The notes below the pieces were generated by a model that was given only the letters and a program-made list of their open reading frames with translations, was not told where the DNA came from and did no database searches. The position numbers were made by a program, and so were the translations under genes. Positions 16,824 to 26,926 of a stretch of 64,000 nt of DNA are shown in pieces; the first letter of the stretch is position 1, and every line of letters begins with the position of its first letter. Location of the stretch: positions 2,684,001 through 2,748,000 of the forward strand of contig CP134226.1 in NCBI GenBank assembly GCA_031655335.1. The letters are read 5' to 3'. The stretch is from Thalassospiraceae bacterium LMO-SO8 (GTDB taxonomy: Bacteria > Pseudomonadota > Alphaproteobacteria > Rhodospirillales > Casp-alpha2).

Positions 16824-18533
16824 CTAGACGACCAGTCCGACGCCGCCCTTGGCCGGAGCCGGAGGGTCGACGGCGATGAAGTTTGCGGGCTGGGCTTGGA
16901 ACCCGACGCCGCCCCGGAACCCGGTGATGTCACCCGACATTTCGTAAAGATGACGGATGTCGTTGCGCATGTCCGGCGGCAAATGCGCGTCCGACCGCAC
17001 CACCATGTCCATCCGCCGGTGCGCGGTATCGACCAGGCCGTCCAATTGAATGTGTCCCAGCTTCGACAAGGTGACATCGACCACGAAGCGGGTGCCGGGG
17101 CCGTGCTCCGCGTCGTCTTCGTCTTCGCTTTGAGGACGGGTGAACAGGCGAATCTGTTCCAACTGTCCGCCGTTCAGGAACGGGATCATGAAGATGCGCC
17201 AGTCGCCTGCGGACGGCTCGTCCGCCAGGCGCGACAACTGTCCCATATCCTCGTGCATGCGGCCCAGCAATCCCGGGTTGACCCGCTGCAAGACCCGCAC
17301 GGTATTGTCGCCCAGCCAGGCGCGGACATCGCCGCCCCGCACGGCCGACAGAAAAAACAGGATGTTCGCCGTCATGTTGCCGTCCGGGCGCGGCAGGACC
17401 GCATGCAGCAAGTGCTGTGCGGTGTTGGGCGCCGCCTGGGCCAGGGTTTCGACCACTTCGCGCATGGCGGGCCACTGATGGTCGAGGAACAGGGCCTGAC
17501 GAAAGGCTAGTTTCGCATTGTCGAGAAGCGGCTCCGGCTGGGCCGGGGGCAGCGGCGCGCTGGTCACGGTCAGCACCACGCGGGCCCCCTCGGGCGGCGG
17601 GTTCGCGCCGGCAAGGGCGATCGGGCCCAGCGGCGTTTCGACAATGGGCTGGCCGCCGGCCTGGGTGCCGCTGACAATCCCGGTCAGTGTCTGTCCCAAA
17701 GCCGCAAGCGGCGGTGTCGGCCCCTGGGTCTGAGTCAGGGCTGCCGAGCCGCCCGGCGGGGCCGGTTGCAGGGCCGTGATCTGGACCGTGAACTGGGTTC
17801 CGGCCGGCAGGGTCTGGGATGGGGCGGCCTGCGGGGAGCCTGCCGAAGACGGCCCGGTGCCGGCCTGGCTTGGGCCGGGGACGCCGGCCGTCAGGGGCGT
17901 GGGGACAGAACCGGGCAGTGATCCGCCGGGGCCGGACGGTTGACCGAAGGGGGATGGAGTCCCTGTTCCCGCCGTGCCGGGAACAGCCGCCCCACCTTGG
18001 CCCGAGAGCGCGCCGGGCGCCGGGGCCGCGGGAAGAAGGGTCGGCAGCATCGGCGCCGGAATGCCCGGCGCCGGGCGCAGCAGGGTCGCGGTCAGGCTGT
18101 TGCCTTCGGCGAAGGGCGGCAGGTTGAGCGTCGCCGTCCCGGCCGTGGCCTGGGCGCCTGCCTGTAGGGACTGCGCCGCGGCGCGGAGGGCCGCGGCCGG
18201 GCTCTGGCCATTGATCGCGGTGATGATGAATTGAAGCTGTGGGCCGCGCCCGTTCAATTGCAGGGTCAGCTTGTCGCCGGGGTTCAAGTTTAATAGGGCC
18301 TGCAACTGCAATTGCAATTTACCGACCACGCCTTCGAGGGTCGCGAGCCCTTGCGGCGTCACGTTGGCGATTTGCAGGTCGAAGCGCGCCCCCAGGGCGG
18401 CGTCGAGAACCGCCTGCGGCACGGGCACCTGGGCCTGGGCGGGGGGCAGGGTGATGGCGGTCGGCGGCGGCGGCGGGGCCGTGACCGTCGGCGTCACCGA
18501 TGGGGGCGGCGGCGGTGCGGAAATTTCCGACAT
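16824..18533 (-). CDS. FliK-like hook-length control domain protein
   Basis: This 569-residue protein has a very Pro/Ala/Gly/Gln-rich N-terminal 350 residues and a folded C-terminal third. The latter has a pattern typical of the flagellar hook-length (Flg_hook) domain, including RFVVDVTLSKLGHIQLDG. A second, more typical fliK is at 35346-37169, so this is a paralogue or a divergent member. It lies between flhF and the QueF-fold gene. I start at the ATG at 18531-18533, which has GGGGG about 8 bases upstream; a TTG five codons earlier has no such site. It has no signal peptide. Confidence 0.7.
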   Translation of the reverse strand: MSEISAPPPPPSVTPTVTAPPPPPTAITLPPAQAQVPVPQAVLDAALGARFDLQIANVTPQGLATLEGVVGKLQLQLQALLNLNPGDKLTLQLNGRGPQLQFIITAINGQSPAAALRAAAQSLQAGAQATAGTATLNLPPFAEGNSLTATLLRPAPGIPAPMLPTLLPAAPAPGALSGQGGAAVPGTAGTGTPSPFGQPSGPGGSLPGSVPTPLTAGVPGPSQAGTGPSSAGSPQAAPSQTLPAGTQFTVQITALQPAPPGGSAALTQTQGPTPPLAALGQTLTGIVSGTQAGGQPIVETPLGPIALAGANPPPEGARVVLTVTSAPLPPAQPEPLLDNAKLAFRQALFLDHQWPAMREVVETLAQAAPNTAQHLLHAVLPRPDGNMTANILFFLSAVRGGDVRAWLGDNTVRVLQRVNPGLLGRMHEDMGQLSRLADEPSAGDWRIFMIPFLNGGQLEQIRLFTRPQSEDEDDAEHGPGTRFVVDVTLSKLGHIQLDGLVDTAHRRMDMVVRSDAHLPPDMRNDIRHLYEMSGDITGFRGGVGFQAQPANFIAVDPPAPAKGGVGLVV

Positions 18534-18579
18534 TGATGCGACCCCCAAATTGCGCTGCGGCCGCCCGCGCCCGAAGGGC

Positions 18580-19632
18580 TCAGCCCTCGGCCGGAAGGGC
18601 GACGTTGATCATCCGTTCGTGGTCGTCGATCAGGTCTTCCAGATCCACGTCTTCGTCTTCGAGGTCGCGCAAGGGAAGATCCGCGTTCAGGCTGAGAACC
18701 TCGCCGTACAACAGGTCCGCCAGATCAGGGGCGCCCGTCGGGAAGAAACCGTCGATGGGATCGGCCGACCCGGTGGTTCCGGCCAGGGCCAGTCCCGCGC
18801 TTTCCATGGCGGCCAGGATCGCGCCCATGCGCCCGGTGGCGTCCGTGCGGGTGACCAGCATGCGTTTGATGCCAAGCGCGCTGAACGCCATGGCCACATC
18901 TGCGGCTTCCAGCGCGTCCATGCCCGCGTTCAAAACCAACACCGGCTCGGCGGGGGCGGCGTTGACGAAATCGAACAGGTTGTCCATTTCCGTATGGGAT
19001 CGGTGGTTGACCCCCGGCGAATCGATCAGCACCACGGTGCGCTTGGGAATGCGGGCCATGAACTGGGCCAGTTCCTCGGCGGTTTCGGTGATGAAGACTT
19101 CCTGGCCCATGACCTTGGCGAAGGCGGTCAGCTGTTCGACCGCGCCGGCGCGTTTCAGGTCGGTGGTCAGAAGCTGCACGGAGCGCCGCGCCATCAGCGC
19201 CCGCGCGGCCAGTTTCACCAGGGCCAGCGTCTTGCCGGCGCCCGGCGGGCCGACCAGGATCAAGCGTTGGTTGTCGGCGGTCACGTCGATGGGCACGAAG
19301 TTGAAATCGAGGGCGAGGGTGCCGGTCAGGGCCGCGATCGGCGTGCGCGGTTCCATGTCGGCGGCGGCCTGGGACAGACGGTCGGCCAGGTTCATCGGCA
19401 CGCCGTGCAGCAGCAGGGTTTCCAGCACCTGGTCGAAGCGCTGTTCCGGCGCCATGGCGACATGACCCAGGCGCGGATCGCTGGCGTCCTGTTGGCGGGC
19501 AGCGACGATCCGCGCCTCGCCGCTGATCGGGTTGGTCTGGGTCGATACGATGGTTGCCTCGTCACCCAGTTCGCGCCGCACGAGGGTCATCGCCTGCCGC
19601 AGGTTCGCCGCCTTGAATGTGAGAAGCCGCAT
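18580..19632 (-). CDS. flhF: SRP-type GTPase FlhF
   Basis: This 350-residue protein begins with the FlhF-typical MRLLTFKAANLRQAM segment and carries an SRP-like GTPase domain with P-loop GPPGAGKTLALVK at about 127-139. FlhF places and times assembly of polar flagella. The usual G3 DTAGR reads DSPGV, and the TKLD guanine-specificity motif reads TRTD. GTP use may therefore differ from the textbook enzyme. The C-terminus is an acidic tail. It lies directly after flhA, a common arrangement. Confidence 0.85.
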   Translation of the reverse strand: MRLLTFKAANLRQAMTLVRRELGDEATIVSTQTNPISGEARIVAARQQDASDPRLGHVAMAPEQRFDQVLETLLLHGVPMNLADRLSQAAADMEPRTPIAALTGTLALDFNFVPIDVTADNQRLILVGPPGAGKTLALVKLAARALMARRSVQLLTTDLKRAGAVEQLTAFAKVMGQEVFITETAEELAQFMARIPKRTVVLIDSPGVNHRSHTEMDNLFDFVNAAPAEPVLVLNAGMDALEAADVAMAFSALGIKRMLVTRTDATGRMGAILAAMESAGLALAGTTGSADPIDGFFPTGAPDLADLLYGEVLSLNADLPLRDLEDEDVDLEDLIDDHERMINVALPAEG

Positions 19633-19663
19633 GATCGTTTCTCCTGTAGCTTTCTGCCGTACG

Positions 19664-21832
19664 TTACACCTGCCCCACGGTCTTGATCTTGGCCTTGGGG
19701 TGGATTTCGTTCTGGGACATCACGACGGTCATCGGCCGGAAACGCTCGACGATGGAACGCACGTAGGGCCGGATGGCCGGGCTGGTCAGCAGGACGGGGC
19801 TTTCGCCCATCATGGCCTGCCGTTCGAAATTGGTGCGCAGCGCGCCGATGAATTCCTGAAGCTTCGAGGGCGCCATGGAAAGCTGCTTGTCATCTTCCGG
19901 GCCGACGATCGATTCAGCGAAGGCCTGCTCCCACGGCGGCGACAGGGTGACCAGCGGAATGAAACCCTGGTCGTTCACGTTGGCATCGGAAATCTGCCGC
20001 GCCAGACGGGCCCGCACATGTTCGGTGATCATCATCACGTTGCGGGTTCCGGCGCAGGCCTCGGCGACGCCTTCCAGGATGGTCGGAAGGTCGCGGATCG
20101 AGACCCGTTCCGCCAGCAGGTTTTGCAGCGTCCGTTGCAGGCCGCCCAGGGAGATCGTGCCGGGGACGATGGAATCGACAAGTTTCTGCTGTTCCTTGTC
20201 CAACTCGTCCAAAAGCTTCTGCGTCTCCGCATAGCTCAGCAGGTCGTCCATGTTGTCCTTGATGATCTCGGTCAGATGGGTGGTCACCACCGTTGCCGGA
20301 TCGACCACCGTATACCCGCGGAACAGGGCCTCTTCGCGGTTGGCGTCCTCGATCCACATGGCCGGCAGGCCGAAGGTCGGCTCCATGGTCTTTTCCCCGG
20401 CCAGGGTGATTTCCTCGCCGCGCGGATCCATGACCAACAGCATGCTGGGCCGAAGATCGCCGCGCCCGGTCTCGATTTCCTTGACCCGGATGACGTAGGT
20501 ATTGGCGGGAAGCTGCATGTTGTCCTGGATGCGCACGGACGGCATGACGAAGCCCATTTCCGATGCCAGCTGGCGGCGCAGGGCCTTGATCTGGTCGGTC
20601 AGGCGCTGGCCGTTCTCGGGCGGCGAATTGATCAGCGACAGCAGGCCGTAGCCGAGTTCCAGACGCAGGTAATCGATGCGCAGCGCCGTCGCGATGGGTT
20701 CTTCCGCGGCCTTGCTCGGCTCCGGCGTGGAATCCTCAAGCGCCTGAATCGCTTCCTCGGCCTTGCGTTTGTCGCGGGCCGTCACGATGAAGCCCATGGC
20801 CCCCGTGGCGAAGGCCAGCAGAAGGAAGGGGAAGGCCGGAATGCCGGGCATGGCCGCCAGGCCGACCAGCAGGAAGCTCGACATGCCGAGGGTTTTCGGC
20901 TGGCCGCCGAGCTGGCGGAACAGGGTTGCTTCGGTCGGGCCGGTGATGCCGGCCTTGGTCACCATCATACCGGCGGCAGTGGAGACGATCAGCGCCGGGA
21001 TCTGACTGACCAGGCCGTCGCCGACGGTCAGGCGCGTGTACATGTCGGCGGCCTGGGCGAACGACAGATCGTTCTGCGCGACCCCGATCACCATGCCGCC
21101 CAACACGTTGATCAAGGTGATCAGAAGACCGGCGATGGCGTCGCCGCGCACGAACTTTGACGCACCGTCCATGGCGCCGAAGAACGTGCTTTCGTTCTCC
21201 AGTTCCTTGCGCCGGGAACGCGCGTCGTCTTCGTCGATCAGGCCCGAGGACAGGTCCGCGTCGATCGCCATCTGTTTGCCGGGCATGGCGTCCAAGGTGA
21301 AGCGCGCCGCCACTTCGGCGATACGGCCCGAACCCTTGGTGATGACGATGAAGTTGACGAGCACCAGGATCGCGAAAACGATGATCCCGATGACGAAGTT
21401 GTCCTGCATGACGAAGCCGCCGAAGGCCTCAATGACCTGACCGGCGGCATCCGTTCCCGTGTGCCCTTCGGCCAAAATCAGGCGCGTCGAGGCCAGGTTC
21501 AGCGCCAAGCGGATCATGGTCGCCAGCAGCAGGACCGTGGGGAACGAGTTGAAGTCGAGCGGCTTTTCGATGAACAGCGCCGTCATCAGGATCAGCACCG
21601 AGAAGGTGATGGAAAAGGCCAGGCTCATGTCCAGGAGCCAGGTCGGCATGGGCAGGATCAGCACCACCAGGATGCCGATGACGCCGAGCGCGAAGATCAG
21701 GTCGCCGCGCTTGAGAAGGTCGATCACGCCCTGGAACGGGTTGCCGCCTTCTTCCTCGGGCCCCGACTGCGGAGCGCCGCGCGGCGTGGCCGTGCGGGCG
21801 GCCGCGGTGGCGCTTTGCGTCGCCTCAGCCAT
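19664..21832 (-). CDS. flhA: Flagellar export gate protein FlhA
   Basis: This 722-residue inner-membrane protein forms the nonameric export gate. Roughly eight membrane segments lie between residues 40 and 330, with the conserved charged FHIPEP-type loop (RFTLDAMPGKQMAIDADL region) between them. The large cytoplasmic domain follows and docks chaperone-substrate complexes. Length is normal for the family. No flhB is present in the window. Confidence 0.97.
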   Translation of the reverse strand: MAEATQSATAAARTATPRGAPQSGPEEEGGNPFQGVIDLLKRGDLIFALGVIGILVVLILPMPTWLLDMSLAFSITFSVLILMTALFIEKPLDFNSFPTVLLLATMIRLALNLASTRLILAEGHTGTDAAGQVIEAFGGFVMQDNFVIGIIVFAILVLVNFIVITKGSGRIAEVAARFTLDAMPGKQMAIDADLSSGLIDEDDARSRRKELENESTFFGAMDGASKFVRGDAIAGLLITLINVLGGMVIGVAQNDLSFAQAADMYTRLTVGDGLVSQIPALIVSTAAGMMVTKAGITGPTEATLFRQLGGQPKTLGMSSFLLVGLAAMPGIPAFPFLLLAFATGAMGFIVTARDKRKAEEAIQALEDSTPEPSKAAEEPIATALRIDYLRLELGYGLLSLINSPPENGQRLTDQIKALRRQLASEMGFVMPSVRIQDNMQLPANTYVIRVKEIETGRGDLRPSMLLVMDPRGEEITLAGEKTMEPTFGLPAMWIEDANREEALFRGYTVVDPATVVTTHLTEIIKDNMDDLLSYAETQKLLDELDKEQQKLVDSIVPGTISLGGLQRTLQNLLAERVSIRDLPTILEGVAEACAGTRNVMMITEHVRARLARQISDANVNDQGFIPLVTLSPPWEQAFAESIVGPEDDKQLSMAPSKLQEFIGALRTNFERQAMMGESPVLLTSPAIRPYVRSIVERFRPMTVVMSQNEIHPKAKIKTVGQV

Positions 21833-21936
21833 TACCGTTCCCCGCCGTCATATCGTTTGTTCCCGTTGTCGTTCGTTTCGGCATTTTCTTGTCGTCGTTC
21901 ATCGGATGCCTTGGTCGGTCTGTTTCGCGTCCCGGG

Positions 21937-23283
21937 TCAGGGGGCCGGCGCCGCGCCAGCTTCGCCCGGTTGCGGCACGGAAAATCCTTCCTGGCTGTAC
22001 TGGCGCAGCTTGTTGCGCAGCGTGCGGATGGAAATGCCCAAGATGTTGGCCGCATGCGTGCGGTTGCCCAGGCAGTGATGCAGGGTGTCGATGATCAGGT
22101 CGCGTTCCACGTCCGCGACGGTGCGCCCGACCAGGGCCGCGGTTTCCATGTCCGCGTCGGAGAGACCGGCGGACGGCGCCCCCTGGGTGCCCGACACCAT
22201 GATGGTCTCTGGCCCGATTTCCGATCCGGTCGCCAGAATCACGGCACGGTGGATGGCGTTTTCCAGCTCGCGCACGTTGCCGGGCCAGCTGTGGGCCTTA
22301 AGCCGGCTCATGGCGCCTTCGGAAATCGGCCGCTCGTCGATGTGGTTGGCTTCCGAATACTTTTTTACGAAATGACGGGCCAAGAGGGGGATGTCCTGTT
22401 CCCGCCGAGCAAGCGACGGCATCACCAGGTTGACCACGTTGAGGCGGAAGTACAGATCTTCGCGAAAGGTGCCCTTGGCGACTTCGTCCTGCAGGTTGCG
22501 GTTGGACGTGGCGATGATGCGCACATCGACCTTCACCGGCTTGGCGCCGCCGACCCGGTCGATTTCGCGTTCCTGCAAGGCGCGCAGCAGCTTGGCCTGA
22601 AGGCGGGGGTCCATTTCCGAGACTTCGTCGAGCAACAGGGTGCCGCCGTCCGCTTCCTCGAACTTGCCTACGCGGCGCGACACGGCGCCGGTGAAGGCAC
22701 CTTTTTCGTGCCCGAACAGTTCCGACTCCAGAAGGTTTTCCGGGATCGCCGCGCAATTGACGGCGACGAAGGCCTTGTCCTTGCGGCGGCTTTTGGCGTG
22801 CAGATGGCGGGCCATCATCTCCTTGCCGGTGCCGGATGCGCCGGTAATCAGGACGCTGGCTTCCGACGGGGCGATCTGGTCGGCCATCTTGATGACGTCG
22901 GCCATGCCCGGGTCGTTGTAGACGATGGTGCTGGGTTCGACCGACACGGCATGCAGGACGGCGGCGATCAGTTCCGCATCCGGCGGCAGGGGGATGTATT
23001 CCTTGGCCCCGGCCTTGATCGCACGGACGGCGGCCTGGCTGTCGTTGCCGACGCCGCAGGCGATGACGGGAAGGGCGATACGCTCGCTTTCCAGCGAGGA
23101 GACCAGGCGCGCGATGTCGGCGTGCACGTCGATCATGATCAGGTCAGCGCCCTGTCCCGCGCGCAACTGCTCAAGGGCCCGATCGACCGTTTCGGCCTGC
23201 TGGACCTTGGCGCCCTTCTGCATCGCGATCTGGCTTGCGGCGCCGATTTGACCGCCGAGCGTGCCGATAATCAATAACCTCAT
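21937..23283 (-). CDS. flbD: Sigma-54 activator FlbD
   Basis: This 448-residue regulator has a degenerate receiver (1-120), an AAA+ domain with Walker A GASGTGKE and the sigma-54-contact motif GAFTGA, and a C-terminal Fis-type helix-turn-helix (GNRTHAANILGISIRTLRNK). In Caulobacter FlbD activates hook and flagellin promoters through ftr enhancers and represses fliF. Here it is the sixth gene of the fliF operon. Palindromes resembling ftr sites occur upstream of fliF, fliK and the RTX gene in this same window. Confidence 0.93.
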   Translation of the reverse strand: MRLLIIGTLGGQIGAASQIAMQKGAKVQQAETVDRALEQLRAGQGADLIMIDVHADIARLVSSLESERIALPVIACGVGNDSQAAVRAIKAGAKEYIPLPPDAELIAAVLHAVSVEPSTIVYNDPGMADVIKMADQIAPSEASVLITGASGTGKEMMARHLHAKSRRKDKAFVAVNCAAIPENLLESELFGHEKGAFTGAVSRRVGKFEEADGGTLLLDEVSEMDPRLQAKLLRALQEREIDRVGGAKPVKVDVRIIATSNRNLQDEVAKGTFREDLYFRLNVVNLVMPSLARREQDIPLLARHFVKKYSEANHIDERPISEGAMSRLKAHSWPGNVRELENAIHRAVILATGSEIGPETIMVSGTQGAPSAGLSDADMETAALVGRTVADVERDLIIDTLHHCLGNRTHAANILGISIRTLRNKLRQYSQEGFSVPQPGEAGAAPAP

Positions 23284-23373
23284 GACCGTTCTGTCCCTAC
23301 TTTGATCCGCATGTCATTCATGTCGTGTCGTTCATTCGTCTTGTGGCATTCGTCTTGTGGGGCCGTCTTTGGC

Positions 23374-24192
23374 CTAGTCGAAATAGGAGACCCGCTTTTC
23401 CGGCGGCAGGATGCTGTTCAGCAGCATTTCCAGGCGCCGGGGATTCTCCTGGCGGCCGATTGAACCGGTGGACAGGACATAGACCTGGTTCACCATGGCT
23501 TCGTCGGCGGAATTCCGTTCCAGTTTGTTGGCCATCGGCGTGAACACCATGTTGGCCAGCACCGCGCCGTAAAAAGTCGTCAACAGGGCCACCGCCATGC
23601 TTGGGCCGATGGTGCCTGGGTCCGATAGGTTGCCCAGCATCTGGACCAGGCCGATCAGGGTGCCGATCAGGCCCATGGCCGGCGCCAGTTCGGCCATGCG
23701 GCGCAGCACGTTGATGCTTTTCTGATGGCGCTGGAACATGGCCTGCATGTCGCGGCGCAGGATGGCCTCGACCTCTTCGCCGGGGGTGCCGTCGACCACC
23801 ATGCCGATGCCCTTGTGCAGAACCGGTTCCGCCTGAATGGCGCCCATCACGTTCTGCAGCGCCAGGACACCCTGCTTGCGCGCCAATTCGGCCAGTTGCA
23901 GGGTCTGGAACGCGGCGCGCGTCGGGTTGCGGTTGACCTGGATGAAGATTTTGAGCGCGACCCGAGCGGTGCGGACCATTTCATTCAGCGAAAAGCTTGC
24001 GGTGGTGATGGCGAAGGTGCCGCCGATGACGATCAGGATCGACGGAATGTTGATGAAGGATCCCGGCGATCCGCCCAGCACGATCGCCGCGGCAAGCAGC
24101 CCGAAACCCACGGCAAGGCCGAGCACCGTGGCGATGTCCACGGTGGTCCTGTTGCGCAGCGGGCCGCCGGCGTTGGGTGTTGCTTCCGCCAT
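23374..24192 (-). CDS. motA: Flagellar stator protein MotA
   Basis: This 272-residue protein has four predicted membrane segments: two near the N-terminus (about 20-65) and two after the large cytoplasmic loop (about 165-220). The loop contains the charged patch that contacts FliG. The final pair includes AELAPAMGLIGTLIGLVQML, typical of MotA/PomA. It is inserted between fliN and flbD, whereas motA usually pairs with motB. No motB is visible in the window, so its partner must be encoded elsewhere. Confidence 0.93.
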   Translation of the reverse strand: MAEATPNAGGPLRNRTTVDIATVLGLAVGFGLLAAAIVLGGSPGSFINIPSILIVIGGTFAITTASFSLNEMVRTARVALKIFIQVNRNPTRAAFQTLQLAELARKQGVLALQNVMGAIQAEPVLHKGIGMVVDGTPGEEVEAILRRDMQAMFQRHQKSINVLRRMAELAPAMGLIGTLIGLVQMLGNLSDPGTIGPSMAVALLTTFYGAVLANMVFTPMANKLERNSADEAMVNQVYVLSTGSIGRQENPRRLEMLLNSILPPEKRVSYFD

Positions 24193-24221
24193 CTTCGGTC
24201 GTCTCTCCTGGCCGGTCCGTG

Positions 24222-24584
24222 TTAGCGGTCGGTCTTGATGATTTCCGTCATGGTCACGCCCAGACGGTCTTCGACGACCACCACTTCGCCGCGCGCGACC
24301 AGCCGGTTGTTGACGTAGATGTCGATGGCCTCACCGACCTTTCGGTCGAGTTCGATGACGGCGCCCCGGCCAAGGCGCAAAAGCTGGCTGACCTGCATGG
24401 TCGCCTTGCCGAGAACGGCGGAAACCGTCACCGGGATATCGTAGACCGCTTCCAGATCACGCGCGCTTTTCGGCAGGTCGGTGACTTCCGGCAGGCCCGA
24501 GGGGCTTGCCGACGGTGCGGAACCGTCGCCGCCGTCACTGCCGTTGGACACGAATTCGCCCAGTTCAAAATCGTCTTCGGCCAT
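24222..24584 (-). CDS. fliN: Flagellar switch protein FliN
   Basis: This 120-residue C-ring component has a Ser/Gly/Asp-rich N-terminal 30 residues and a C-terminal SpoA domain (about 45-118) including LLRLGRGAVIELDRKVGE and a final RLGVTMTEII. It is placed between fliH and motA in the operon. It forms the lower C-ring and helps dock FliH. Confidence 0.95.
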   Translation of the reverse strand: MAEDDFELGEFVSNGSDGGDGSAPSASPSGLPEVTDLPKSARDLEAVYDIPVTVSAVLGKATMQVSQLLRLGRGAVIELDRKVGEAIDIYVNNRLVARGEVVVVEDRLGVTMTEIIKTDR

Positions 24585-24593
24585 GGTTCTCTC

Positions 24594-25826
24594 CTAGTCC
24601 TTCAGATCGTCTTCGAGTTCCAGATCCGCGCCGCCGATCCGTTTCGGTTCGGGCGCCGCTTCTTCGCTTGATGGGGATATGCCGTCCTGCATGCCTTCGG
24701 GGGCCGCGTCGGCGATCAGGTCGTCCGACGGCACGGGGGGGTGGCTGTCTTCTTCGCTGACCGGGGCGGCGGGTGCCTCGGCCTCGATTTCCGCCATGAT
24801 TTCCTCCGACGGCACCGGCGGGGGGCCGTCCGCGGCCGCGTCGGACGGGGAGGGGGCGGGCTCGGTCACGGGTTCGGCCCCGGGGGGCGCCGTCATTTCC
24901 GCGGTCTCGGGCAATGTCTCCGGGGTCTCGATCGCCGGTTCGGCGGTCTGATCGTTGTCCGCGCGGGTGTCGGCGGCGATGTCATCGACAGGTTCCGGGG
25001 TGATGTCGGCGGGCGTTTCCGCCGGTTGGACGGCTTCAAGCTCGGCGGCGGGAGATGCCGGCGCCTGCGCCGCGTCCGCTGCGTTCGCCGCCGACGCGGG
25101 ATCGGCCTCGGGCATTGCCGGGCTCTTCAGGTTGCGGGCGATGATGTCGTCGAGTTCGCGGGCCAGGTCGCTGGCGCTGCGCATCACGCCGCCCGACGAC
25201 CATTCCAGCCGGCAATCGCCGACGGCCAGGGCCGGATCGCCCAGAAGCTTGATATTGCCGCGGAACCCGGACATTTCCGAAACGGCCTGAATGCGGTCAT
25301 GCAGCGCTTCGGCAAGGTCCGCGGGAACGCGGACGATGACTTCCGGTTCGCCGGACAACTGGTCGAGCACCGTCTCGAGCATGGATTGCACCTGATCCTG
25401 GGCGGTCTTCTGGTTCAAGGTGGGGAACAGCTTGCGGACCAGCGCCGCCGCGACGGATATGGCGTGATGCGTCAGATTTTCGTTCGCTTCGGCCTGGGTC
25501 TCGAACAGGGATTGCGTCTGCTGCATGATCGAATTCAAGGTATCGGCGATTTGCTTATCGACCGTCGATGACGCTTCCTCCGTGCCCAACCGCTTGCCTT
25601 CGGCAAGGCCTTCCTCGCGGGCGCGGGCCAAATCGTCCTCGGAAAAGGTGGGGGCTTCCGGTTCAGGCTCGGGTTCCGGCTCGGGCTCGCCCGCTTCGCG
25701 CATGGCGGCCTCGGCGGCAGCCTTGGCACGAGCCTTCTCGCGCCGCTCCGCCAATTCGTCGAAGTCGGTATCGAACATGAACTTCTTGTAAGGGGTCTCG
25801 CCCACTATCTCTGCCTTCATTATCAT
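24594..25826 (-). CDS. fliH: FliH-like export regulator with a long acidic tail
   Basis: This 410-residue protein has a FliH-type core. A charged N-terminal helix and an EPEPEPEPE spacer are followed by a FliH/YscL domain (about 95-230) that normally restrains FliI and links it to the C-ring. About 180 further residues, very rich in Ala, Pro, Glu and Asp, are not typical of FliH (about 220-240 residues). Another start codon two codons downstream is equally possible. Position between fliG and fliN agrees with the Caulobacter order (flbE). Confidence 0.85.
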   Translation of the reverse strand: MIMKAEIVGETPYKKFMFDTDFDELAERREKARAKAAAEAAMREAGEPEPEPEPEPEAPTFSEDDLARAREEGLAEGKRLGTEEASSTVDKQIADTLNSIMQQTQSLFETQAEANENLTHHAISVAAALVRKLFPTLNQKTAQDQVQSMLETVLDQLSGEPEVIVRVPADLAEALHDRIQAVSEMSGFRGNIKLLGDPALAVGDCRLEWSSGGVMRSASDLARELDDIIARNLKSPAMPEADPASAANAADAAQAPASPAAELEAVQPAETPADITPEPVDDIAADTRADNDQTAEPAIETPETLPETAEMTAPPGAEPVTEPAPSPSDAAADGPPPVPSEEIMAEIEAEAPAAPVSEEDSHPPVPSDDLIADAAPEGMQDGISPSSEEAAPEPKRIGGADLELEDDLKD

Positions 25827-25840
25827 TGTTTTTCAGCGCC

Positions 25841-26860
25841 CTAGAACACCAGTTCGCCTTCTTCGTCGCCGGTGGCGATGACGATTTCACCGCTGTCGGC
25901 CAGGTTCTTGGCGACCTGCACGATGGCCGACTGGGCCTCGTCCACGTCCTTCAGGCGCACCGCCCCCATGGCCTCCATGTCTTCCTTCATCATCTTGCCG
26001 GCGCGTTCCGACATGTTGGAGAAGAACAGATCCTTGACCTCGTCCGACGCGCCCTTGAGGGCCAGCGCCAGCTGTTCCTTCTCGACCTGACGCAGCAGGG
26101 TCTGGATGCCGCCCGGATCGACCTTGATCAGGTCGTCGAAGGTGAACATCAACTGCTTGATGCGCTCGGCGCTTTCGCGGTTGCGTTCCTCGAGCGCCGT
26201 CATGAAGCGGTTTTCCGTGTTGCGGTCGAGGGAGTTGAAGATGTCGGCCATCAACTCGTGGCTGTCGCGCCGCGCCGTGCGCGCCAGGTTGGTCATGAAT
26301 TCGTTGCGCAGGGTGCGTTCGACGTGGTCGATCACATCCTTCTGCACGGCCTCCATGCGCAGCAGGCGCATGATCACTTCCATGGCGAAGTTTTCCGGCA
26401 ACAGGGCAAGAACACGGGCGGCATGGTCGGTACGGATACGCGACAGGATGACGGCGACGGTCTGCGGATATTCGTTCTTCAGGTAGTTGGCGAGCACCGC
26501 TTCGTTCACGTTGCCCATCTTGTCCCACATGGTGCGGCCGGCGGGGCCGCGCATTTCTTCCATGATGGCATCGACACGTTCGCCCGACAGGGCCGCGTTG
26601 AGCAGACGTTCGGCGGCGTCGATGGAGCCGACCAGACCGCCCGCCGACGACAGCTTGTCGGCGAATTCGACGAACAGGCGTTCGATGACCGAGGAATGGA
26701 CGTTGCCGAGCGACGACATGGACGCGGACAACTCGCGGATTTCCTCGTCGTCCATGCGCTCGAACAGCATGGCCGCCTGGTCCTGGTGCAGGGACAGCAG
26801 GAAGATCGCCGCTTTTTCGGTGCCCGATAGGGCTCGGTAGTCGTCCTTGATGCGGGCCAT
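25841..26860 (-). CDS. fliG: Flagellar motor switch protein FliG
   Basis: This 339-residue C-ring protein has three FliG domains. The N-terminal part contacts FliF, the middle carries the EHPQ-type motif (here EYPQT), and the C-terminal part bears the charged torque helix facing MotA. Length is normal. It follows fliF by about 65 bases in the operon. Confidence 0.97.
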   Translation of the reverse strand: MARIKDDYRALSGTEKAAIFLLSLHQDQAAMLFERMDDEEIRELSASMSSLGNVHSSVIERLFVEFADKLSSAGGLVGSIDAAERLLNAALSGERVDAIMEEMRGPAGRTMWDKMGNVNEAVLANYLKNEYPQTVAVILSRIRTDHAARVLALLPENFAMEVIMRLLRMEAVQKDVIDHVERTLRNEFMTNLARTARRDSHELMADIFNSLDRNTENRFMTALEERNRESAERIKQLMFTFDDLIKVDPGGIQTLLRQVEKEQLALALKGASDEVKDLFFSNMSERAGKMMKEDMEAMGAVRLKDVDEAQSAIVQVAKNLADSGEIVIATGDEEGELVF

Positions 26861-26926
26861 TGACCTGCTTCTCCTCGCCCTCGTCTCTCTTCCGCGTTGT
26901 ACAGGGAAGGGGCCGGGGGCCTTCGC

